Shown piece by piece: positions 8,595 through 18,654 of a DNA stretch of 64,000 nt. The notes beneath the pieces are model-generated. The model was not told the origin of the DNA, made no database searches, and saw nothing but the letters and a program-made list of their open reading frames with translations. The stretch is from Absicoccus intestinalis. Lineage in GTDB: Bacteria; Bacillota_I; Bacilli_A; Erysipelotrichales; Erysipelotrichaceae. The DNA is taken from assembly GCF_033971885.1 (NCBI RefSeq), contig NZ_JALBUS010000004.1:62001-126000 (forward strand), read 5' to 3'. Position 1 is the first letter of the stretch. The number at the start of each line of letters is the position of its first letter. Made by a program: the position numbers and the translations under genes.

Positions 8595-9029
8595 ATGTTT
8601 CATTATGGATATTATTTTAAGCATATTAACATAGAAATTAATAAATATATTCAGCAACGTTTGCAATCGTTTGATTTGACCAAACCACAATTGGATATTT
8701 TATTTATTCTACATCAACAAGAGGATCATCGCATCACCTTAAAAGAACTACAAGATCAGTTGCAACTTTCGTATCCGACCCTAACGGGGCTTGTCCATCG
8801 GTTGGAATACAAAGGCTATGTCTATCGCAGTCTCAGTAAGAAAGATAAACGAATTCGGTATATCAATGAAACGGAAGAGGCACAAAAGATCCATCATCAA
8901 ATTTGTCTTGTATTTGAAGATATGGAATCGCAATTGATGAAAAATATCGATGTAGATTCCCAAGCGTCATTACGATCGATGCTGATACAAATTTTACAAA
9001 ATATAGAAATGGAGGAAAAACCATGTTAA
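8595..9029 (+). CDS. MarR-family transcriptional regulator
   Basis: 144 residues with a winged helix: LTKPQLDILFILHQQ (helix 2-3 region), LKELQDQLQLSYPTLTGLVHRLEYKGYVYR (recognition helix and wing, about 50-80) and the wing sequence SLSKKDKRIRYI. AGGAGG lies 6 nt before the ATG. Its last 7 bp overlap the start of the first ABC gene, and a palindromic operator sits on its own promoter, so it most likely represses itself and the exporter and is released by a substrate of the pump. Ligand unknown. Confidence 0.9.
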   Translation: MFHYGYYFKHINIEINKYIQQRLQSFDLTKPQLDILFILHQQEDHRITLKELQDQLQLSYPTLTGLVHRLEYKGYVYRSLSKKDKRIRYINETEEAQKIHHQICLVFEDMESQLMKNIDVDSQASLRSMLIQILQNIEMEEKPC

Positions 9030-10771
9030 AAACGATTCTTTCTGAACTAAAAGAATACAAACGTGCTACCATTGTTACCCCGTTGTGGGTCATTGTCGAA
9101 GCCTTGATGGAAGTTTTTATTCCCTATCAATTAGCCATCATGGTCGATGAAGGCATTCAAAAAGGCAATCTACACGTTGTTGGTATAAGTGCTGCATTGA
9201 TGTTGGCCGCTGCTATCCTTTCTTTATATTGTGGGTTCCAAAGTGGTAAATATGCAGCCTATGCATCCACTGGATTTGCGAAAAATCTTAGAAAAGCGGA
9301 ATATAAAAATATTTCCAATTTTTCTTTTAAAGAAATTGATCACTATTCCACGGGTTCATTGATCACGCGTATGACAACCGATGTTACCAATGTGCAAATG
9401 GCATTCATGATGGTCATTCGTACATGTGCTCGTGCACCCATGATGCTCATTGCTTCTTTGGTGATGACCTTTTTGATCAATCGCAAGATCGCCCTGATTT
9501 TTTTAGGCGTCAGTCTTTTTCTCGCCCTTGTCTTATTTGGCGTCATCTTTATTGTCCGTCCCATCTTCAATCGTTTATTCAAAAAATACGATGCCTTAAA
9601 TGCACGTATCCAAGAAAATATAACCGGTATTCGAGTCGTCAAATCCTTTGTGCGGGAACCTTATGAAATTCATAAATTTGAAGATACCAGCCAAAACTTA
9701 TTCAAGATACAACGATTAGCGGAACGTATCTTAAGCATCAACTCACCAGCCATGCAACTTTCTGCTTATATCATGATTTTAGGGATTGCCTGGGTTGGTG
9801 CTCACATGATCGTGAGTTCCCAATTGACAACCGGTCAATTAATGACTTTATTGACCTATGTCATGAACATCTTATTCGCATTGATGATGTTATCGATGGT
9901 CGTCGTCATGGTATCGATGTCCATTGCTTCTGGTCAAAGAATCAGTGAAGTATTAACGCAAAAAAGTTCGATCGTGTCCCCTGAAAATGCGATCAATTCG
10001 GTTGCCGATGGCAGCATTCAATTTGATCATGTCTATTTTGATTATGGTAAAAACGATAAAGAAGATGAGCATGTTTTGAGTGATATCAATATTTCCATTC
10101 CTACTGGTTCGACCGTGGGCATATTTGGTGCTACCGGAAGCTCAAAATCAAGTTTTGTTCAATTGATTCCTCGTCTATATGATGTCACGTCCGGATCCAT
10201 CCGAGTCGGTGGTATCGATGTTCGAAAGTATGATCTGGAAGTGTTGCGTGATAATGTCGCCATGGTCCTTCAAAAAAATATCTTGTTTTCTGGTTCTATC
10301 AAAGAAAATATGCGTTGGGGAAATCCAAATGCGAGTGATGAAGAAATTCTAGAAGCTTGTCAGTGGGCACAGGCCGATGAATTTATTCAAAAAATGCCTG
10401 AAAAATACGATAGTCATATTGAACGTGGTGGAGCCAATGTTTCGGGTGGCCAACGACAACGTTTATGTATTGCCCGTGCTTTATTGAAAAAACCAAAAAT
10501 CTTGATCTTGGATGATTCTACCAGTGCTGTTGATACCAAGACAGATGCGTTGATTCGTCAGGCTTTTAAAGAAAAAGTACCCCATATCACACGCTTGATC
10601 ATTTCTCAACGAATCAGTTCCATCCAAGATGCGGATATGATCATTGTTTTAAACAATGGAAAGATCGATGCCATCGGTAATCATGAAACCTTATTGAAGA
10701 CATCACCAACATATAAAGAAACATTTGAAGCTCAACAAGAAGGAGGAGGTGATTTTGATGAAGCAGAATAG
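9023..10771 (+). CDS. ABC exporter half-transporter, degenerate-site subunit (BmrC/YheI-like)
   Basis: 582 residues: six-helix ABC membrane domain (about 15-310) and ATPase domain (about 335-575). The signature VSGGQRQRL is canonical, but the catalytic side is degenerate: Walker B ends ILDDS (Asp in place of the catalytic Glu), the H-loop is IISQRISS (Gln for His), and the P-loop reads GATGSSKSS, with Ser for the Gly just before Lys. The first two changes are typical of the non-catalytic subunit of heterodimeric multidrug exporters; the P-loop change is unusual. Pairs with the next gene, overlapping it by 14 bp. Confidence 0.92.
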   Translation: MLKTILSELKEYKRATIVTPLWVIVEALMEVFIPYQLAIMVDEGIQKGNLHVVGISAALMLAAAILSLYCGFQSGKYAAYASTGFAKNLRKAEYKNISNFSFKEIDHYSTGSLITRMTTDVTNVQMAFMMVIRTCARAPMMLIASLVMTFLINRKIALIFLGVSLFLALVLFGVIFIVRPIFNRLFKKYDALNARIQENITGIRVVKSFVREPYEIHKFEDTSQNLFKIQRLAERILSINSPAMQLSAYIMILGIAWVGAHMIVSSQLTTGQLMTLLTYVMNILFALMMLSMVVVMVSMSIASGQRISEVLTQKSSIVSPENAINSVADGSIQFDHVYFDYGKNDKEDEHVLSDINISIPTGSTVGIFGATGSSKSSFVQLIPRLYDVTSGSIRVGGIDVRKYDLEVLRDNVAMVLQKNILFSGSIKENMRWGNPNASDEEILEACQWAQADEFIQKMPEKYDSHIERGGANVSGGQRQRLCIARALLKKPKILILDDSTSAVDTKTDALIRQAFKEKVPHITRLIISQRISSIQDADMIIVLNNGKIDAIGNHETLLKTSPTYKETFEAQQEGGGDFDEAE

Positions 10772-12605
10772 TTTAGTCCGTATCGTAAAAGAAGTCATTC
10801 ATAATTATCCTATACATTGTCTACTCGTATTGATCTTCATCATCCTTTCATCATTGGCCAGTGTCTATGGCAGTATGTTCCTGCAACAATTGGTCGATGA
10901 CTACATTACCCCATTGATTGATCAGACCCATCCCAATTACACGCCTTTGTTTCATGCACTGATCCAAGTTTCCATCATTTTTCTGATTGGTGTATTCGCA
11001 AACTGGTTATTTAATTTTCTATGTGTGACCATTTCCGTTGGCTCTTTAAAGAAATTACGTGATGGCTTATTTAAACACATGGAAACCTTGCCTATTGGCT
11101 ACTTTGATACCCATGCCCATGGGGACATCATGTCAGTCTATACCAATGATATTGATACGCTACGTCAATTATTATCGCAAAGTATTCCGATGGCTCTTTC
11201 TTCATTGATCACGATCATTACCGTATCGATTTCCATGTTGATCTTAAATATTCCTCTGGCCTGTGTCACTTTTGCGGTTGGTGCTTTGATGATCCTTGTT
11301 TCCAAAAATGTGTCAAAAAAATCCAGCACCTATTTTATTCGCCAACAAAAAGATCTGGGTACGGTCAACGGATTTATTGAAGAAATGATCGAAGGAAGTA
11401 AAGTCATCAAAGTCTTCAATCATGAACAAGCATCGATTGAGGAATTTAATCAATATAATGAAGATTTGTTTCATGCCGCCGACCAAGCCAATAAATATGC
11501 CAATGTCCTAATGCCAATCTTAGGTAATATGGGCTATATATCTTTAGTATTAAATGCGTTAGTAGGATCTATCTTAGCCATCAATCATATGGGTGGCTTA
11601 ACTTTAGGAACCATTGCGGCTTTTATCCAGTTGAACCGATCTTTCAATGGTCCCATTGGTCAGATTTCAACCCAATTAAATGCGATCGTCATGGCTCAAG
11701 CCGGTGCGCAACGAATCTGTGAACTCCAAGATGCTGTAAGCGAAGTCGATGATGGCCGAGTCACCTTGGTCAATATGAAACAAGATGAACAAGGAAATTG
11801 GCATGAATGCCATGAAAATACAGGTCATTGGTTCTGGGCGCATCCACGTAAAAATGGAACCGAATATGTTGAATTAAAAGGTGATGTTCGCTTCTTGGAT
11901 GTTTCCTTTAGCTATACGCCGAATAAAGAAATTCTCCATGATATCAATTTATTTGCGAAACCCGGTCAAAAGATCGCGTTTGTTGGACCAACCGGGGCAG
12001 GTAAAACCACCATCACCAATTTGATCAATCGCTTCTATGACATCCAAAAAGGTTCCATTACCTATGATGGCATTGATGTTAAATTGATCAAGAAAAAAGA
12101 CCTGCGTCAATCTTTAGGTATCGTCCTTCAAGATGTTAACTTATTTACCGGTACCGTGATGGATAATATTCGTTATGGAAATTTAGAAGCCAGTGACAAC
12201 GATTGTATTGCCGCCGCAAAATTGGCCAATGCACATGAATTTATCATGCACTTGGAACATGGCTATCATACGATCATCAATAGTAACAGTTTATCGCAAG
12301 GTCAACGACAACTTCTTTCCATTGCGCGTGCAGCTGTTGCCAATCCACCGGTCTTGATCTTGGATGAAGCAACATCTTCCATTGATACCCATACCGAACG
12401 TATCGTTCAAGAAGGTATGGATAAACTGATGGAAGGCCGTACGGTCTTTGTGATTGCGCATCGTTTATCTACGATACAAAATGCCAATGCCATCATGGTC
12501 TTAGAACAAGGTAAGATCATCGAACGTGGTAATCATGACGATCTATTAAAACAAAAAGGTAAATATTATCAATTATATACAGGATCATTTGCCGATAATG
12601 CCTAA
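10758..12605 (+). CDS. ABC exporter half-transporter, catalytic subunit (BmrD/YheH-like)
   Basis: 615 residues from ATG 10758, preceded by GGAGGAGGT; a longer upstream frame inside the previous gene is rejected. Membrane domain about 15-320, ATPase about 370-605. Here Walker A (GPTGAGKTT), Walker B with Glu (LILDEATSS) and the H-loop (IAHRLST) are intact, while the signature is LSQGQ rather than LSGGQ. This complements the neighbour exactly as in BmrCD or TM287/288, giving one working and one degenerate ATP site. Substrate probably drugs or lipids, MarR-controlled. An insertion of about 30 residues precedes the ATPase domain (ENTGHWFWAHPRKNG). Confidence 0.93.
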   Translation: MKQNSLVRIVKEVIHNYPIHCLLVLIFIILSSLASVYGSMFLQQLVDDYITPLIDQTHPNYTPLFHALIQVSIIFLIGVFANWLFNFLCVTISVGSLKKLRDGLFKHMETLPIGYFDTHAHGDIMSVYTNDIDTLRQLLSQSIPMALSSLITIITVSISMLILNIPLACVTFAVGALMILVSKNVSKKSSTYFIRQQKDLGTVNGFIEEMIEGSKVIKVFNHEQASIEEFNQYNEDLFHAADQANKYANVLMPILGNMGYISLVLNALVGSILAINHMGGLTLGTIAAFIQLNRSFNGPIGQISTQLNAIVMAQAGAQRICELQDAVSEVDDGRVTLVNMKQDEQGNWHECHENTGHWFWAHPRKNGTEYVELKGDVRFLDVSFSYTPNKEILHDINLFAKPGQKIAFVGPTGAGKTTITNLINRFYDIQKGSITYDGIDVKLIKKKDLRQSLGIVLQDVNLFTGTVMDNIRYGNLEASDNDCIAAAKLANAHEFIMHLEHGYHTIINSNSLSQGQRQLLSIARAAVANPPVLILDEATSSIDTHTERIVQEGMDKLMEGRTVFVIAHRLSTIQNANAIMVLEQGKIIERGNHDDLLKQKGKYYQLYTGSFADNA

Positions 12606-12634
12606 GAGAAATTCTCTTAGGCATTAATATTTTC
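12600..12634 (+). terminator. Terminator of the ABC exporter operon
   Basis: GCCTAAGAGAA / TTCTCTTAGGC hairpin spanning the stop codon, followed by a T-rich tail (attaatatttt). The weak T run makes it less certain than others here. Confidence 0.65.
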
Positions 12635-12635
12635 C

Positions 12636-12666
12636 CACAAAAAAAGGCAAAGCCAAGCCTTGCCTA
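12636..12666 (-). terminator. Terminator of the pcrA-ligA-camS cluster
   Basis: Minus strand AGGCAAGGC...GTTTGCCT-type stem (12645-12665) followed by TTTTTTTG, overlapping the stop codon of the gene at 12664. Confidence 0.8.
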
Positions 12667-13248
12667 TCGGGTAATTTCATTGACCAATTCCTGATCTTTT
12701 GGTGTCGTTAATACATCCGTCGTTTTCTTACCTGGTGCCGTCTTTGTGATCTTGATATAGATCTGACTCGATTGAGGATGCGAATTATCTACCACATAAT
12801 TATATCCATCGACTTCGAGATCATACATCTTTCCTTTACTGCTATTGGTGAAATAGGTCTTGATCGGAAGCAAATTATCCACAACACTATATGCTTCTTC
12901 CGTGATTTGATTGATCGTGGCTTGATCGGCGTCATCCGCACAATCTAAATTCACACGTAAAGTCGCACTTTCCAAAGTGACGGTCACATCGGATACACCA
13001 CTAATTTGGGCAACCTTTGTTTGCACTTCGGCTATATTTTCCGTTGTGATCTTTGGATCTAAATCACCATCTTGGAAACGATTGCCCTCAACGGGTCGAT
13101 CACTGCCGATGGCACTCGTTCCTACGACATATAATACGAAAACAATGGGAATCGCAATCAAGATCAACGTGATCCAAACAAGTTTATGTCCCTGTTTTCG
13201 TTTCACCTTCTTCATTCGTTTCGGTTTTCTTGTTTTTTCTTCTTGCAT
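12664..13248 (-). CDS. Single-pass membrane protein, function unknown
   Basis: 194 residues from ATG 13248 (AGGAG 7 nt upstream; a start at 13269 has none). A very basic cytoplasmic N-terminus (KTRKPKRMKKVKRKQ) is followed by one transmembrane helix (about residues 23-44) and an extracytoplasmic domain of about 150 residues with a ferredoxin-like alternation (EVQTKVAQISGVSDVTVTLE...LRVNL). I do not recognise a family. It follows camS by 39 bp on the same strand and ends at a terminator, so it is the last gene of the pcrA-ligA-camS cluster. Confidence 0.65.
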   Translation of the reverse strand: MQEEKTRKPKRMKKVKRKQGHKLVWITLILIAIPIVFVLYVVGTSAIGSDRPVEGNRFQDGDLDPKITTENIAEVQTKVAQISGVSDVTVTLESATLRVNLDCADDADQATINQITEEAYSVVDNLLPIKTYFTNSSKGKMYDLEVDGYNYVVDNSHPQSSQIYIKITKTAPGKKTTDVLTTPKDQELVNEITR

Positions 13249-13287
13249 AGCATGTCTCCTGGCTTTCATTATAACATACTCTGCAAA

Positions 13288-14361
13288 CTACATGGAAGTC
13301 ACACTGACCACTTCCGTCGAGTTTGCGGCTCGCTTCATCATGCAGTACACCTTATCATTATTCGTGATCCGTACCGTATATTCGCATGTACGTTTTTTGA
13401 ATTTCGATAAATTTTTTTCTGCACTCTGTGAAACCGCCAACATTTCACCTGCTGTTTTCCCATGCGCGGTAATGTCAATGGTCATTCGCGTGAGGGTATC
13501 CCCTTCATACTTGGCAGAGCCAATCACATACGAATTATCTGGCAATACCTTTTGCATGGCTTCTTGGAAAGATGTAAATTGATCGGCGGTCGTTGAATCT
13601 TTACTTGTTAAACTGGTACTTGGAACGCGATACCATTTTTCATCTAAAACGGCATATTCTTGTTTATTTCCTTCAAAGTAGCCAGAATACATATATCCGC
13701 CCGTATCATCCGCGGTTTCACTACCATTTAATTCATAGGTGGCCACATAGATGGGAATATTATCATTGATCTCATTAAAACGTGAACGCATATAGTTGAC
13801 CAATTTCGTAGATGTTACTTTCAAATATTGTCGCATTTTTGCTTTCGTGATCTTCGTGTTATTATCGCCGACACGATCATTGACAACCAAGCCCAAAGAA
13901 ATGCCTTTTAGATCATTTTTCTTATACCAATCCAGCTCATAGATATCCACCAAAATGGTAGCTCCTTTGACCTTGCCATTGCCCGTATCAAATTCATCAT
14001 TGGTACTTGGATTTAAACCATTGGGATTATCATCACGTAATGTTCCTAAGAGTCCACGTGAGCCATCGGTTGCATCCAATTCATCATAATCCAAGAAAGC
14101 ATGAGTCTTATAACCAACTTCGCTTGGCGAAAAATAGTGTTTGGAAAGATCCATCAAACCATCTTCAATTTGTATCCGGACATCTTCACTCGCAATGATT
14201 CCAACATGTTTGACCCGCGTATCACTGGATTCATAGGGTAAGATAGCACTATATTCTTCTTGTTGATCCGATGAAGATTTGGACGAAGTGATCGATGAAC
14301 AACCACTACCACTTAATAAAGAGGCACAAAGAATGCCTACGAGTATATTACGCTTGTGCAT
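13288..14361 (-). CDS. camS: CamS-family sex pheromone lipoprotein
   Basis: 357 residues. A signal peptide ends at a lipobox-like SGSGC with C21 as the predicted lipidated residue, followed by a Ser-rich linker. The body (LPYESSDTRVKHVGIIASEDV...YKTHAFLDYDELDATDG) matches the CamS family, whose signal peptides are processed to pheromone peptides in staphylococci and enterococci. The gene overlaps ligA by 14 bp, the same order as in other Bacillota (pcrA-ligA-camS). Pheromone activity here is not shown; the lipobox has Gly rather than Leu at -3. Confidence 0.85.
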   Translation of the reverse strand: MHKRNILVGILCASLLSGSGCSSITSSKSSSDQQEEYSAILPYESSDTRVKHVGIIASEDVRIQIEDGLMDLSKHYFSPSEVGYKTHAFLDYDELDATDGSRGLLGTLRDDNPNGLNPSTNDEFDTGNGKVKGATILVDIYELDWYKKNDLKGISLGLVVNDRVGDNNTKITKAKMRQYLKVTSTKLVNYMRSRFNEINDNIPIYVATYELNGSETADDTGGYMYSGYFEGNKQEYAVLDEKWYRVPSTSLTSKDSTTADQFTSFQEAMQKVLPDNSYVIGSAKYEGDTLTRMTIDITAHGKTAGEMLAVSQSAEKNLSKFKKRTCEYTVRITNNDKVYCMMKRAANSTEVVSVTSM

Positions 14362-16342
14362 TTTCTACCTCCTGTAAAAATTCATCCTCACTCATCGTTG
14401 CTACGCCTAACGTTTGTGCTTTCGTTAATTTTGAACCCGCTGCCGTTCCATAAATGACATAATCCGTTTTCTTTGAAACCGATCCCGATACATTGGCACC
14501 TAATGAAACCAAAATGGCCTTGGCCTCGTTGCGCGTATAATGTTCCAACGTACCTGTCAATACACAAGTTTTATTCGTAAATCGACTTTGTTGGATCGAT
14601 TTCTTCGTTTGCGTCATACACAAACCTTGATCTTGTAAGACCTGTATCAAATGGATATTCTTTTCTTCTTGAAAAAAGGCAACGATGCTTTCGGCAGTAA
14701 TTTGACCAATATCTTTGATCTGGATCAAATCATCGATCGAAGCTTGTCGCAAGGCATCCATCGAACCAAATGCATTCGCTAAGATCATGGCTGCTTTCTT
14801 ACCAACTTGTCGAATTCCTAAGCCAAATAATAAAACACCTAATTCTTGTTTTTTGCTGGCTTCAATTTGTTCCAGTAATTTATCCACAGATTTAGCTTGG
14901 TAATGTGGTTTATTCAATAATTCTTCGCGATGATCTTTCAAAAAATAAATATCTTCAATGGAATTCAATAAGCCCCAATCATGTAACTGTTCAATTTTTT
15001 TATCACCGAGCGTTTCAATATCCATCGCATCTCGGGATGCAAAATGAATCATGCTTTCTACAACACGAGCTGGGCAATCTTGATTCACACAATAATGCGC
15101 TGCCTCATCTTCAAAACGCACCAATTTTGAACCACAAACCGGACAAGTAGATGGAAAGATGTACGGCTTTTGTGTCCCATCACGACGTTGTGGAATGGCT
15201 CGCACAACTTCTGGTATGATCTCACCGGCCTTATGGATCACAACAATATCGCCAATTCGCAAATCTTTATGAAGGATCATATCTTCATTATGCAAAGTAG
15301 CTGCTTGTACAGTGGTTCCTGCCACGCGAACCGGTTCTAAAACTGCATTGGGTGTGATCTTGCCAGTTCTTCCCACACTCAATTGAATATCCAACAAACG
15401 CGTCTGGACTTGTTGAGCTGGAAATTTATACGCAATCGCATAACGTGGTACTTTAACAGTCGTACCCAAACGAGAAGAATCCGTTAAAGAATTCAATTTA
15501 ATGACCATACCATCGATCTCATATGGTAAACTTTCTCTTTTCTCACCAATTTCTTGAATGAATGCCCAAATTTCATCCGCGTTCTTACAAACTTTACGAA
15601 TGGGATTGACTCGAAAATGAAGTTCATGCATTTTTTCTAGTGCTTCTTCTTGGGTCAAAATGCCAAAATCCTGCGCATTTTGAAAATAATACCAATAGGC
15701 ATCCAATTTTCGCGAAGCACAGATGCGTGAATCCAATTGACGAATCGAACCAGCTGCGGCATTGCGCGGATTCGCAAATGGCTTTTTATGAGCTGCTTTT
15801 TGTTTCGCATTCAATTTTTCAAAGCTTTGTTTGGGCATATAGACTTCACCACGTACTTCTACATGCTGCTGAGTAGGAATATGCATCGGAATCGAAGGAA
15901 TGGTACGGATATTATTGGAGACATCTTCTCCCACCGTTCCATCACCGCGAGTCACAGCACGGATGAATTCCCCATTATCATAGGTCAGTGACATAGCCAA
16001 TCCATCGTATTTACATTCCACTACATATTCTGCATCGGTAACGCTTTCTTCAATACGGCTACAAAAAGCACGGATCTCATCCAGATTAAAAATATCGGAA
16101 AGCGACAACATCAAAGATGTATGGGTCACTTTTTCAAATCCATCTAAGACCGACCCAATGATGCGTTGACTGGGTGAATTGGCATCGTACATTTCCGGAT
16201 GTTTTTGTTCCAAATGAATCAATTCATCCAATAGACGATCATATTCTTGGTCAGGTACCGTTGGATCATCATAGACATAATATGCGATCGAATATTCTTC
16301 TAATATTTTTCTGAGTTCTAGAATTCGTTTCTTTTCATCCAT
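14348..16342 (-). CDS. ligA: NAD-dependent DNA ligase
   Basis: Seals nicks in replication and repair. 664 residues, the usual length. Order: Ia domain (1-70), adenylation domain with AMP-accepting K111 in ECKYDG, OB fold, four-cysteine zinc finger (CPVCGSKL...CVNQDCPAR, about 400-425), helix-hairpin-helix repeats, and a C-terminal BRCT domain (about 590-664). It begins 31 bp after pcrA and has its own extended -10 promoter formed partly by the pcrA stop codon. Confidence 0.97.
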   Translation of the reverse strand: MDEKKRILELRKILEEYSIAYYVYDDPTVPDQEYDRLLDELIHLEQKHPEMYDANSPSQRIIGSVLDGFEKVTHTSLMLSLSDIFNLDEIRAFCSRIEESVTDAEYVVECKYDGLAMSLTYDNGEFIRAVTRGDGTVGEDVSNNIRTIPSIPMHIPTQQHVEVRGEVYMPKQSFEKLNAKQKAAHKKPFANPRNAAAGSIRQLDSRICASRKLDAYWYYFQNAQDFGILTQEEALEKMHELHFRVNPIRKVCKNADEIWAFIQEIGEKRESLPYEIDGMVIKLNSLTDSSRLGTTVKVPRYAIAYKFPAQQVQTRLLDIQLSVGRTGKITPNAVLEPVRVAGTTVQAATLHNEDMILHKDLRIGDIVVIHKAGEIIPEVVRAIPQRRDGTQKPYIFPSTCPVCGSKLVRFEDEAAHYCVNQDCPARVVESMIHFASRDAMDIETLGDKKIEQLHDWGLLNSIEDIYFLKDHREELLNKPHYQAKSVDKLLEQIEASKKQELGVLLFGLGIRQVGKKAAMILANAFGSMDALRQASIDDLIQIKDIGQITAESIVAFFQEEKNIHLIQVLQDQGLCMTQTKKSIQQSRFTNKTCVLTGTLEHYTRNEAKAILVSLGANVSGSVSKKTDYVIYGTAAGSKLTKAQTLGVATMSEDEFLQEVENAQA

Positions 16343-16366
16343 ATAAATATACCTATCAATGTTTGT

Positions 16367-16375
16367 ATTATATCA
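16367..16375 (-). promoter_or_regulatory. Extended -10 promoter of ligA
   Basis: TGATATAAT on the minus strand, where the TGA is the pcrA stop codon. The predicted start (about 16360) leaves a leader of about 18 nt with AGG before ATG 16342. No good -35 is seen, as expected for an extended -10 promoter. Confidence 0.6.
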
Positions 16376-18526
16376 CGATTCCCGTTTCTTGAGAGATGGA
16401 TGTAGGATATTCAATTTTTTCACACCAATCTTATGATCAAACGCAATCGTTGCCACACGGCCTTCAACCTTAATGATCACACCTTGTCCATAGACCGTAT
16501 GTTCCACAATATCTCCCTTCCGATATTTGGATTTATGACCAGCTTTCGGTCTCGAAGATAAAATTGGTTTTGATGCTTGATGTTGACTTGTCTGCATCGC
16601 ATCCGATTCAATAAAAGAGGCAGGAATCTCTTTTAAGAACCGGCTTGGTAATTTATTTCCTTCCAACATATAGCTATAGCCACGATTGTAAGTAATATAT
16701 AAAACTTTTTTTGCCCGGGTCATGGCAACATAACACAAGCGTCTTTCTTCTTCCAAGGCAGCATTGCCACCTTCATCCAAGGAACGTAAGCTTGGAAAGA
16801 TACCATCATTAAAATTTACCAAGAAAACCGTATCAAATTCCAATCCTTTGGCAGCATGGACGGTCATCAAAAGTAAATGATCTGAATTGGCCACCTCATT
16901 CCGATCGGTAAATAACGAAATATCTTGAAGATAGGTTTCCAACGTGGTATCTGGATTTTCTTGTACCGTTTGTGCGATATCTTGTTTTAATTCTTTCAAG
17001 TTATCGATACGGGTTGTATCTTGTTCTTTTTCCAACATATCCATATAACCGGATCGTTCCAATACATAATCCAGGAAATCTTCTAATGCATAATCATCTC
17101 GATGCGAGCGTAAATCATCAATTAAATGAACAAAGTCTTCACAACGTTTTTTTGTTGCTCCCGAAAGATCTTGACTATGACGCATGGTCTCTAACATATT
17201 GAGATGACGAGCGGATGCTTCTTCCTGAATTTTTTGAAGCGATACGGCACCAATTTTTCGACGAGGCTGATTGATCACACGAGTCACAGCTAAGTCCAGC
17301 GAAAATTGTTGTGGATCTTCTGTATCCGGATGAGTACATAATTTCAAATACGATAAAGCATCTTTAATTTCCTGTCGTTCATAAAAGCGAATCCCGCCAT
17401 AGACAACATAAGGAATATTGGCTTGTCGCATTCGTTTTTCAAATGCCCGAGATGTGTAATTGGATCGATACAATACGGCCATATCCGCATAAGAAATGCC
17501 TTGATCATGGCGTTGTTTCACCAATTTGGCTACATACAATGGTTCTTGATCATCATCCAACTCACAATGTACATGAATCTTATCCTTACCTGGCAAATTG
17601 GTGAATAGATCCTTTTTGATGCGCGATTGATTATGCGCAATGACCGCATTGGAAGCATTCAAGATGGGTTGTGTGCTTCGATAGTTCTGATTCAAGATCA
17701 CAGTTTGACAATCAGGAAAATCTTTATCAAAACGCAAGATAATATCAACCGATGCCCCCCGCCATGTATAAATCGTTTGATCGGGGTCCCCCACCACACA
17801 CAATTTGGTATCAGGTCCGGTCAATAAACGAATGATGCCATATTGGGTTGGATCCACATCTTGAAATTCATCCACATGAATGTAATCCAAGCGATTTTGC
17901 CATTTTTTTCGAACTTCGCGATCAAAGTTCAATAAATGATGGCCTTCCAATAATAAATCATCAAAGTCAAATGCCTTCATCTCCTTTTTTTTCTTTTCAT
18001 AGTTGCGATACAATTTGACCATGATTTCTTGCTCTTCTGTTTGCACATAATTTTCAGCTTCTTCCGGATCCACATGTGCCATTTTATGACTGGAAATAAA
18101 GCCAATCACTTTATTCAATGGAAAACTTTTCTTATCGATATCCAACTCTCGATAGAAAGGATTCAATATGGATCGTTGATCATCGCTATCTAAGATCGTA
18201 AAGGATTTTGGATAGCCTAACTTATCCGCATCTTCACGTAATATTCGTACACACAAAGCATGAATCGTTGAAATACGCACACTATATGCATCTTCTCCAA
18301 GTAAATGGATCAGGCGTTCTTTCATTTCATTGGTTGCCTTATTCGTAAATGTGATGGCAAGAATACGACTGGGATATACGCCAATCTTGTTGACCAAATA
18401 TACGATACGTGCCATCAATACACGTGTTTTTCCAGATCCAGCCCCAGCAATGATACGCACATGCGAATCAATGGTCGTTGCTGCTTTATATTGATTTTCA
18501 TTTAAAGAGTCCAGTACTTCTGTCAT
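16373..18526 (-). CDS. pcrA: ATP-dependent DNA helicase PcrA
   Basis: Superfamily 1A 3'-5' helicase for repair and plasmid/phage rolling-circle replication. 717 residues from ATG 18526, preceded by GGTGAT; upstream in-frame starts precede the likely promoter. Motifs: Walker A AGAGSGKT (27-34), Walker B VDEFQDVD, motif III GDPDQTIYTWRGA, and motif VI VAMTRAKK. The C-terminal tail (KYRKGDIVEHTVYGQGVIIKVEG) is the Tudor-like fold that binds RNA polymerase in PcrA/UvrD. Lead gene of pcrA-ligA-camS. Confidence 0.96.
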   Translation of the reverse strand: MTEVLDSLNENQYKAATTIDSHVRIIAGAGSGKTRVLMARIVYLVNKIGVYPSRILAITFTNKATNEMKERLIHLLGEDAYSVRISTIHALCVRILREDADKLGYPKSFTILDSDDQRSILNPFYRELDIDKKSFPLNKVIGFISSHKMAHVDPEEAENYVQTEEQEIMVKLYRNYEKKKKEMKAFDFDDLLLEGHHLLNFDREVRKKWQNRLDYIHVDEFQDVDPTQYGIIRLLTGPDTKLCVVGDPDQTIYTWRGASVDIILRFDKDFPDCQTVILNQNYRSTQPILNASNAVIAHNQSRIKKDLFTNLPGKDKIHVHCELDDDQEPLYVAKLVKQRHDQGISYADMAVLYRSNYTSRAFEKRMRQANIPYVVYGGIRFYERQEIKDALSYLKLCTHPDTEDPQQFSLDLAVTRVINQPRRKIGAVSLQKIQEEASARHLNMLETMRHSQDLSGATKKRCEDFVHLIDDLRSHRDDYALEDFLDYVLERSGYMDMLEKEQDTTRIDNLKELKQDIAQTVQENPDTTLETYLQDISLFTDRNEVANSDHLLLMTVHAAKGLEFDTVFLVNFNDGIFPSLRSLDEGGNAALEEERRLCYVAMTRAKKVLYITYNRGYSYMLEGNKLPSRFLKEIPASFIESDAMQTSQHQASKPILSSRPKAGHKSKYRKGDIVEHTVYGQGVIIKVEGRVATIAFDHKIGVKKLNILHPSLKKRES

Positions 18527-18542
18527 TTTATCACCGTGCTTT

Positions 18543-18551
18543 ATCATATCA
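18543..18551 (-). promoter_or_regulatory. Extended -10 promoter of pcrA
   Basis: TGATATGAT on the minus strand; predicted start near 18536 gives a leader of about 10 nt holding the GGTGAT ribosome binding site. Confidence 0.55.
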
Positions 18552-18654
18552 CGGTTCAATTTGTTATGTATAGAATGAATACCATCTATTGTTTTCTTTA
18601 ATTAGACAAACCAAAAAAATTGCGCTAGAGTATGCCTAAGGAAGGGTGAGAAAT

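Noticed and set aside
12977..13582. 201-residue plus-strand open frame
   Set aside because: Antisense to camS and the membrane protein gene, spans two real genes, hydrophobic low-complexity content and no ribosome site.
18527..18654. Riboswitch upstream of the ECF S component
   Set aside because: No THF, TPP, FMN or cobalamin-type conserved core found by eye in the 128-bp gap.
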